Shown here: positions 58,607 through 64,000 of the stretch, piece by piece
Layout: each line of letters starts with the position of its first letter
How positions within the stretch are numbered: the stretch's first letter is position 1
Assembly (NCBI RefSeq): GCF_002216855.1
Contig: NZ_CP022356.1
Span: 558,001 to 622,000, forward strand
Direction of reading: 5' to 3'
DNA: 64,000 bases
DNA from: Paraphotobacterium marinum
GTDB taxonomy: Bacteria; Pseudomonadota; Gammaproteobacteria; Enterobacterales; Vibrionaceae
Program-made: the position numbers and the translations under genes
Notes under the pieces: model-generated
What the model was told of the DNA's origin: nothing
Database searches by the model: none
Seen by the model: the letters and a program-made list of their open reading frames with translations, nothing else

Positions 58607-59287
58607 TTAAAATGAAAAAGTAACACCCATTCCAACATTTTGAAATCGATAAGGTTGTGTCTCGTTAGAAGTTAAAATATCACTGGAATTATCACCATCA
58701 ATATAAGTATAGTGAATGGATAAGCCAAGATAATCCTGTAAAGCATAACCTATTCCAATCGAGCCTGCGAAACGCCAATCATTGGAAGTTTGTGTATCTG
58801 ATAGAGGTGCAATATTTATTGCATTACTGGATACGGAGGTTTTTTGCCGGACATATGCTGCGCCAAGTTTAGTGAACAAATAGACATCGTTTGTCAGATG
58901 ATATTGGGTAACGGCATAAATGGGAAAGTATAAAGCATCTTCAACCTTTATGGATGCAGAGTTATTTCCTCGATTAAATTTGATATCTGGTGAATTAAAA
59001 AAGGTTTCATATCCAATTTCTGGTCCAATAGAAAATTGATCATTAATCGGGAATAAATAACCAATATTTAGACTTCTTGTCACTCCGTCGTTGGATTTAT
59101 TAGAAGACACTCCCTTATTAACTTGAAAATCAGACATATCTAACCAACCAAAACCAATATCAATACCGATATAAGGACCTTGAGTAAAATGCTCACTACA
59201 GCTTACAGTGTCACATTGATTATCTGCATATAAAGAAAAGCTGGTACATAAAACAGAAACGAAAATAATATTGTTAGAAATTTTCAT
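58607..59287 (-). CDS. Outer-membrane beta-barrel protein, paralogue 2
   Basis: A 226-residue protein with a signal peptide (about 1-20, ending SLYA) and the same layout as the 57684 protein: CDTVSCSEHFTQGPYIGIDIGFGW, NIGYLFPINDQFSIGPEIGYE, TNDVYLFTKLGAAYVRQKTS and a terminal VTFSF. The start is poorly supported by a ribosome site. It lies 164 bases upstream of paralogue 1 on the same strand, so it is a tandem duplicate. Shorter loops suggest different surface exposure. Function: surface structure or porin, unspecified. Confidence 0.83.
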   Translation of the reverse strand: MKISNNIIFVSVLCTSFSLYADNQCDTVSCSEHFTQGPYIGIDIGFGWLDMSDFQVNKGVSSNKSNDGVTRSLNIGYLFPINDQFSIGPEIGYETFFNSPDIKFNRGNNSASIKVEDALYFPIYAVTQYHLTNDVYLFTKLGAAYVRQKTSVSSNAINIAPLSDTQTSNDWRFAGSIGIGYALQDYLGLSIHYTYIDGDNSSDILTSNETQPYRFQNVGMGVTFSF

Positions 59288-59376
59288 TACTAATTCCTTT
59301 TAAAAATTTTTATAAATTAAGAATAGTCTATTATAAAAATTCTTAAAGGAATTCTAGACTTAAAAATAGATTTTAT

Positions 59377-59826
59377 TCAATCTACTTTTAAGTGTTGATT
59401 CAAACTCAATGAAGCTTTGTCTGTAGGCTCTATATTGTCAAGTCCCACAGTTAGAAAATCAACTTTTAGCTCATTTAAATCTAGCGTCACTCTTTTGTTT
59501 TTAAACATTTTCCTAACATCATCAGATGCCAAAGTACCTACAAACTGATAGTAATCATCAACATTTTTTTTACGAAACTTTCTTGTTGTAAAACTAGATA
59601 AATTTGCAGGTTCCCATGACTCAATCGAATAGACTTCTTTGATAACATTTTTAACGATAGCAAATGCGAATTTAAGATTTAATTCTGATGGGATTTTATG
59701 CCAAATTCCTCGCGTTGCTTCATACATTTTTAATTTAGTCATTACTGGCTGCATACGATCAGTAACATCAAATAAAAACCCAGAGTGTTGTGCATCAAAT
59801 TCAGCTTTAGGATAGACATTCATCAT
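59377..59826 (-). CDS. Conserved-looking protein of unknown function
   Basis: A 149-residue protein that I cannot assign. It has a mixed alpha/beta composition and no membrane helix. The stretch AFAIVKNVIKEVYSIESWEPA, followed later by FRKKNVDDYYQFVG, resembles a small domain seen near nucleases in other bacteria, but I cannot name it. It stands alone between paralogue 2 and a Sel1-repeat gene, and opens with two adjacent ATG codons (MMNVYPK); AAAAGGAG lies upstream of both. Confidence 0.5.
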   Translation of the reverse strand: MMNVYPKAEFDAQHSGFLFDVTDRMQPVMTKLKMYEATRGIWHKIPSELNLKFAFAIVKNVIKEVYSIESWEPANLSSFTTRKFRKKNVDDYYQFVGTLASDDVRKMFKNKRVTLDLNELKVDFLTVGLDNIEPTDKASLSLNQHLKVD

Positions 59827-59959
59827 AACAAACTCCTTTTAATATGATAAATTATTTCGTGAATAAAATTATATTATTTAAAGATAAAATTCAAATAAAA
59901 TTATTATTTTTTTCGATTAAATATACATCTTCAGTCTTTTATGATTATATTTTAGACAA

Positions 59960-61054
59960 CTAAGTCTTATTTTGATGGTAAGTGATATAATACAGGTTTT
60001 TGTATGCTTCTATCTTAGCTGTTTGAAGGGATCTTTGATTTAAAATTTTTTCTAGCCGGTTTAAATAGCTCACTTTCTTTTTGGTCAGTAAGAATGACGT
60101 ATAAAGCCATACATATGCTTTTTGATAATCAAGCGGCACACCTCTCCCAAAATAATATAACATGGCCAAACTTTGTTGTGATGGTAAGTGCCCTAACAAA
60201 GATGCGCGTTCATATAATTGACTCGATTTATAAATATCAACGTTTTGGTTTAAATCCCCAAATTGGTAAATTTCTCCCAATTTAAATAATGCATTTCCAC
60301 TGTTCAATTTTGCAGCAGAATCATAGAGATCAATCGCTTTCTTATAATTTCTTTCAACAACAAAACCTTTCTCATAAAAAGTAGCCAACTCAAATAAAGC
60401 ATTATAATCACCCTGCTCAGCAGCTTTTTCCGTCCAAAAGAAACACTCTCTTGCGTTATTTGATTCACAATAAATTTTGGCAAGCTTTAACTGTCCTTTG
60501 AGATATCCCTGACCTGCAGACTTTTTATACCAAAAGTTTGCTTTACTTTGATTTTTTTTAACAAACTTACCAAATTCAAAAAACTCGCCTAATTTAAATT
60601 GAGATTGAGAATAACCATTTTCAGCAGATTCTAAAAATAGATAACTGGCTTTTCTCATATTTTTATCCATATTTTGACCTGATTCATTTTCAACACCAAA
60701 TAAGTATTGTGCTTCAGGTATTCTTTTTTCACTTGATCTTTCAAGCCAATAAATATATTTTTCTTTTTTATATTCATATGGTAAGTCAAATTGTGACTGT
60801 TCTGTATTTAAGTACGTCATTGCTAAATTTAATTGTTCTTTACCATTACCTGACTCAGCTTTTTGGATAAGTGATCCATACTCTTCATTAAACAATTTAA
60901 TTGCATTTTGTTTCGTTACATATTTAGATTCTATATTTTGATTATACCGTTCAAGTAATTCTTTTTTATCAGATTTTAAACTCATATTTTGATAAGATGA
61001 GGCAAAACCTGAAGTTATAAAAAACGAAATCAGAACCAAACATATAACTTTCAT
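59960..61054 (-). CDS. Secreted Sel1-repeat (TPR-like) protein
   Basis: A 364-residue protein. Signal peptide MKVICLVLISFFITSGFAS, then roughly six Sel1-type repeats: for example SQSQFKLGEFFEFGKFVKKNQSKANFWYKKSA, followed by GYLKGQLKLAKIY, and GNALFKLGEIYQFGDLN. Sel1 repeats mediate protein contacts and in gammaproteobacteria often act in cell-envelope assembly or host interaction. I use the fifth codon (ATG 61054) because it starts a normal signal peptide. Divergent from the DsbA-like gene at 61171. Confidence 0.78.
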   Translation of the reverse strand: MKVICLVLISFFITSGFASSYQNMSLKSDKKELLERYNQNIESKYVTKQNAIKLFNEEYGSLIQKAESGNGKEQLNLAMTYLNTEQSQFDLPYEYKKEKYIYWLERSSEKRIPEAQYLFGVENESGQNMDKNMRKASYLFLESAENGYSQSQFKLGEFFEFGKFVKKNQSKANFWYKKSAGQGYLKGQLKLAKIYCESNNARECFFWTEKAAEQGDYNALFELATFYEKGFVVERNYKKAIDLYDSAAKLNSGNALFKLGEIYQFGDLNQNVDIYKSSQLYERASLLGHLPSQQSLAMLYYFGRGVPLDYQKAYVWLYTSFLLTKKKVSYLNRLEKILNQRSLQTAKIEAYKNLYYITYHQNKT

Positions 61055-61170
61055 GACACAACTCATAAAGATTTACATAATTATTATATAACGTCTTAGA
61101 TTTAACTAAAATTAAATGGTAGATCAATTAATTAGAATTATTAATAGCAAAAATTCATGGAGAATGTGAA

Positions 61171-61797
61171 ATGAAAAAACTGGTAGCTTTCAAGTTTTCT
61201 TTAATTTTATTGTCAATACTATTTCCTGCTTTATTATATGCTAGTGAAAGCAAGTTTCCTGAAGGTAAATACTACAGCGTCATTAAGACAATGCAACAAA
61301 CAAAAAAACCTACAGTAACGGAATTTTTTTCTTATTATTGTTCTCATTGCTTTAAATTTGAAAATTACTTTAACTACCTCAAAACTGTAACTCCGAAAAA
61401 TACTCAATTTAAAAAAATTTATTTCGTCGGTATTGGCGGAGATAAAACAGATTTATTACAAAAATCATATCTTTCATCGGTTTTGTTAGGTGTTAGTGAT
61501 AAAGTTTCCGCCAGGTTGTTTAATTTAGTACAAAATCAAAAAAAACCGCCTAGAAATCAAAGTGAAATGATCAAAGTATTTGAAAATATAGGTATTTCAA
61601 AGGAGAATTTTTTGCAAGCATATAATTCATTTAGTGTAGAAACCTTAGCCCATCAAGATGATAAAATAATTGAAAAATCAAAAGTCAATGCTGTTCCAAA
61701 GCTTCTTATTAACAATAAATATTTAATCAGTACAAAATTTATAAAAACTAAGAAACAATATACAGAGCTTATAAACTACCTACTGACAAAAAACTGA
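61171..61797 (+). CDS. dsbA: Periplasmic thiol:disulfide interchange protein DsbA
   Basis: A 208-residue secreted protein. Signal peptide about 1-25 (ending LLYAS). The DsbA fold has active site C57-S-H-C60 in FFSYYCSHCFKFE, the helical insert in the middle, and the cis-Pro loop NAVPKLLINNKYLIS. The CSHC dipeptide differs from the CPHC of E. coli DsbA, so its redox potential may differ. It probably introduces disulfides into exported proteins, such as the Cys-containing barrel proteins nearby. Start by ATG with GGAG about eight bases upstream. Confidence 0.86.
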   Translation: MKKLVAFKFSLILLSILFPALLYASESKFPEGKYYSVIKTMQQTKKPTVTEFFSYYCSHCFKFENYFNYLKTVTPKNTQFKKIYFVGIGGDKTDLLQKSYLSSVLLGVSDKVSARLFNLVQNQKKPPRNQSEMIKVFENIGISKENFLQAYNSFSVETLAHQDDKIIEKSKVNAVPKLLINNKYLISTKFIKTKKQYTELINYLLTKN

Positions 61798-61822
61798 TAT
61801 TTAATAAAGATAACCAAAAATA

Positions 61823-61841
61823 AAGCCGGATCTCTCCGGCT
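61823..61841 (+). terminator. Hairpin after dsbA-like gene
   Basis: AGCCGGA and TCCGGCT form a GC-rich stem with a TCTC loop, unusual for this AT-rich region. The T tract is poor, so termination is only probable. Confidence 0.45.
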
Positions 61842-62089
61842 AAATACATGTTTTACATAATTTTTATATACTCAAATAATATGTACATTTTTTAAAAATA
61901 TAAATTACAGAAAACATATTAACATACCACTATTCTCAAGTAACAAGAGATTGTTTCTGTTAATATTAATTTGGTAAGTACTGGAATAATTCATATCAAT
62001 ACATTTACATTTTCTGTATCAAAAATTCAGCTTAATAAAGATATTAAGATTATTAAACAAATCCATAAAAAGCCTTTAACTCTATATTT

Positions 62090-62452
62090 TTACTTATTTT
62101 TACAAAAAAATGCATTTCCAACTTGAGAGACGCTCGTTTGATTACTTGTTTGTTGTCCATTACTATCCGATGCAGCTCTATTTGTGATCAATTGGACATA
62201 ATTAGCTCCAAGTGCAGCTGCATTATTTTTAAGATCATTCATTGCGCCTATCTCTAAGTTTTTATTTGATGTATATTCTCCTGTAAATGAATTTCCCTGA
62301 TCCCCTGAAACGGAACCCAAGTATTTACAATCTTTATCTGGTTTTTCAGGAGTTACAATAACGTTTTTAGCATTGGGATTTAACTTAATTGCTGCACACC
62401 CTGAAATGAATGACACTATTAAAGTTAAAAAGATAATTTTTTTAATAAACAT
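62090..62452 (-). CDS. DUF4156-family lipoprotein
   Basis: A 120-residue outer-membrane lipoprotein. The lipobox is FISGC (C19). The mature part has the DUF4156 pattern: VTPEKPDKDCKYLGSVSG, then NLEIGAMNDLKNNAAALGANYVQLITN. E. coli YaiO/RcsF-like proteins are relatives by fold; the function is unknown. It stands alone upstream of a 500-base AT-rich region with a heptamer repeat. Confidence 0.8.
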   Translation of the reverse strand: MFIKKIIFLTLIVSFISGCAAIKLNPNAKNVIVTPEKPDKDCKYLGSVSGDQGNSFTGEYTSNKNLEIGAMNDLKNNAAALGANYVQLITNRAASDSNGQQTSNQTSVSQVGNAFFCKNK

Positions 62453-62795
62453 AAAGTTCCTTTTTGATCTAAAAATTTATAATTTTAAAAGTTTTTACTT
62501 TTAAATCTATTTGATACTTTATCGTATTTATTTTTTAAAAAAAGTCTTTAGAGTTATCTAGTAAGCTTACGTTAAGTATTGCACAGCAAATAATATTGAA
62601 TAATTGCAAATTAGTTATTAAATGAGATATTCAAATTTCATGAGGTGAGAGTATCATAAGAGATTTTCCCCTTCCTTTATTGATTAAATATTTATTTTCG
62701 TGTTCTTTATTTGTAACCAATAATATTTTCACATCACTTTAAACTATAGAGATAACTACAATATAGATAAGAATAGGATAAACTAATTCTACTCA

Positions 62796-62879
62796 TCTAA
62801 AATCTAAAATCTAAAATCTAAAATCTAAAATCTAAAATCAGAAATCAGAAATCAGAAATCAGAAATCAGAAATCAGAAA
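62796..62879. repeat. Compound heptamer tandem repeat (6 x TCTAAAA + 6 x TCAGAAA)
   Basis: Six perfect copies of TCTAAAA are followed immediately by six perfect copies of TCAGAAA. The two unit types differ at two bases. The tract is outside coding sequence. Confidence 0.95.
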
Positions 62880-63021
62880 TCATATTATCCTTTCTCCACT
62901 ATAGAGGAAATAAAAACAAGGTGATTTTAAAATTAGGAAGTTTTCGTCTCATACTGAATAATTTAATTATTTGATATCTGTTTCAATTGGTAGTAATCAT
63001 AAAGTACTATACTTATTTTTG

Positions 63022-63048
63022 AAAAAAATTGCTGCTATGACGCAGCAA
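63022..63048 (-). terminator. Intrinsic terminator of the small-protein operon
   Basis: TTGCTGC and GCAGCAA pair around six bases. The minus strand has seven T after the stem, the form for leftward transcription from 63102. Confidence 0.7.
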
Positions 63049-63101
63049 ATTTAATTTGATAATTAAACCTAGTGATCAAAGATTCGACTCTGTACTCAAA
63101 A

Positions 63102-63260
63102 TTACCGAATATTTTTAACGACCATGGGACAATTAGGATGCGAATTAGTCAAGCATATCGCACTTGCTCTCTTGTGAGCATCGGATAAACTTTGAGCAAA
63201 AACATCAACCTGATGGCTCTTTTTTCCTTGTTGAACATCAACACTATACTTTTGAATCAT
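63102..63260 (-). CDS. 52-residue small protein, unrecognised
   Basis: Starts MIQKYSVDVQ and ends CPMVVKNIR. AGGAGG lies five bases before the ATG, the best ribosome site in the region. It lies 25 bases after the membrane-protein gene at 63286 and is followed by a terminator, so the pair forms an operon. The central part (VDVFAQSLSDAHKRASAIC) could be a short helix; there are two Cys (HPNCPM is one). The gene is too short for most ORF finders. No family is recognised. Confidence 0.6.
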   Translation of the reverse strand: MIQKYSVDVQQGKKSHQVDVFAQSLSDAHKRASAICLTNSHPNCPMVVKNIR

Positions 63261-63285
63261 AAAGCCTCCTTACTACTATACCATA

Positions 63286-63558
63286 CTAACTAAAATGCCA
63301 TTTAACAAAAAACGCAACCAAAGCAAAAATTAAAAACACAATAACAACTTTACTTAATGCTTTATATTTTGAAGATTTTAACATATCCGAACTTACAACC
63401 TTGTAGCCAATCGCTGCAACGAGTAAAACCCAAACTAATAAAGAATAATTTAAAATCACTTCAACCAAATGATTATGAGTCATAACCAAAGTGACAATTA
63501 AACCAACAAATAAGACAGGGAAAATGTATAGAGACAGAGTTTTTAAACTTTTATTCAT
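63286..63558 (-). CDS. Small three-helix membrane protein
   Basis: A 90-residue protein with three hydrophobic stretches: about 7-25 (LYIFPVLFVGLIVTLVMTH), 32-51, and 67-84 (SKVVIVFLIFALVAFFV). No family is recognised. The ribosome site GAAGGA precedes the ATG by six bases. It is first gene of a likely two-gene operon with the 52-residue protein. Confidence 0.6.
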   Translation of the reverse strand: MNKSLKTLSLYIFPVLFVGLIVTLVMTHNHLVEVILNYSLLVWVLLVAAIGYKVVSSDMLKSSKYKALSKVVIVFLIFALVAFFVKWHFS

Positions 63559-63783
63559 AATTTTTCCTTCAATAATAATCCTTACCGTTATAGTAACTAA
63601 AATCGTGTTACAACAAATAAGAATACTTAGAATCTTTGAATTATCTCTAATAATTTTATGGTTTTAACAACTCATTAACAAATTACAAGTTTGTGTCAGT
63701 ATTTATATAACCACCTTTTTTTTATATTTTTTTTTGTTATGATTCTCCGCGAATTCACAAAAATAATAATCAAGGATAAATAA

Positions 63784-64000
63784 ATGAAAAAAATTAGCTT
63801 AGGTCTTTTAATTGCATCTGCTCTAGTTTCAAGCTCTGCTTTTGCTTTTGAAGCAGGTCCTTACATGGGTGTTGAGGCAGGTTATGGATGGACGTCTAAA
63901 GGGAATGCAAGTGCATCTACAAAACAGCTAGAGATTTGGAAAAAAGACAACAGAGATAGTGCATCTGCTGTTGGTGGAGTGCATTTAGGTTACCTGTTCC
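63784..64000 (+). CDS. Outer-membrane beta-barrel protein, paralogue 3 (cut by window end)
   Basis: The N-terminal 72 residues are visible. A signal peptide MKKISLGLLIASALVSSSAFA is followed by FEAGPYMGVEAGYGWTSKG and HLGYLF, the same opening strands as in the 57684 and 58607 proteins. Unlike those, it lacks the N-terminal Cys pair. AAGGA precedes the ATG. It is on the opposite strand, about 5 kb away, so it is a dispersed third family member. Confidence 0.82.
   Translation, partial: MKKISLGLLIASALVSSSAFAFEAGPYMGVEAGYGWTSKGNASASTKQLEIWKKDNRDSASAVGGVHLGYLF

Larger units (their letters stand above)
62453..63101. other. Long intergenic region with repeat and terminator
   Basis: Holds the compound heptamer repeat (62796-62879), an intrinsic terminator (63022-63048) and AT-rich sequence. 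No ORF supported by a ribosome site is seen. Confidence 0.45.

Overview
The window is AT-rich bacterial chromosome (roughly 30% GC by eye) with densely packed genes on both strands. The repertoire points to a gammaproteobacterium: PrpB, MdaB, RecX, YqhD, Tag, oligopeptidase B, Dgt, DUF1826, DUF4116, DUF4156 and many LysR-type regulators. It could be an aquatic or host-associated relative of Francisella/Fastidiosibacter or Legionella. That placement is inference; there is no rRNA in the window to settle it. I saw no rRNA, tRNA, CRISPR array, transposase, integrase or prophage.

Layout. 1-4 kb: the 3' end of prpB, then a redox/electrophile-stress group with three flavodoxin-fold reductases, a VOC protein and SoxR. 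A clear SoxR box lies in a 19-bp-spaced promoter facing the VOC gene. 4-11 kb: a frameshifted MHS-type MFS transporter, an oxidoreductase, and a twice-frameshifted TM0106-type nuclease-helicase. 11-17 kb: a pirin/LysR divergent pair with a T-N11-A palindrome, an AraC regulator, a PEBP protein and an ABC-F ATPase. 17-24 kb: a DUF2938 membrane protein, two membrane-anchored LytTR regulators, an anchored DsbA-like protein, and LysR and DMT transporter genes. 24-31 kb: RecQ, a PheC-like periplasmic protein, a DUF4116 protein, and two tandem MFS pumps with a gene-conversion tract.

31-37 kb is the most distinctive region. It holds RecX, DUF1826 and an arsenic cassette (ArsC-ArsH fusion, DUF2938, thioredoxin reductase, ArsR). 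Two paralogous His-rich secreted small proteins flank the cassette, and no arsenite pump is visible. 37-49 kb: a small ATPase, an HD phosphohydrolase, a MocR/DMT pair, a frameshifted dGTPase, an AraC-GyrI regulator, a frameshifted condensation-like acyltransferase, GNAT, VOC and LysR genes. 49-57 kb: oligopeptidase B, lytic transglycosylase, Tag, SDR, YqhD and a FucP/GluP-type sugar symporter. 57-64 kb: three paralogous beta-barrel outer-membrane proteins (the last cut by the window end), a Sel1-repeat protein, a second DsbA, a DUF4156 lipoprotein, a compound heptamer repeat and a small two-gene operon.

A technical theme runs through the window. Six reading-frame breaks in five genes can each be repaired by adding one base to an A/T run of 4-8. 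That looks like homopolymer undercalling in the assembly, although real decay is possible.
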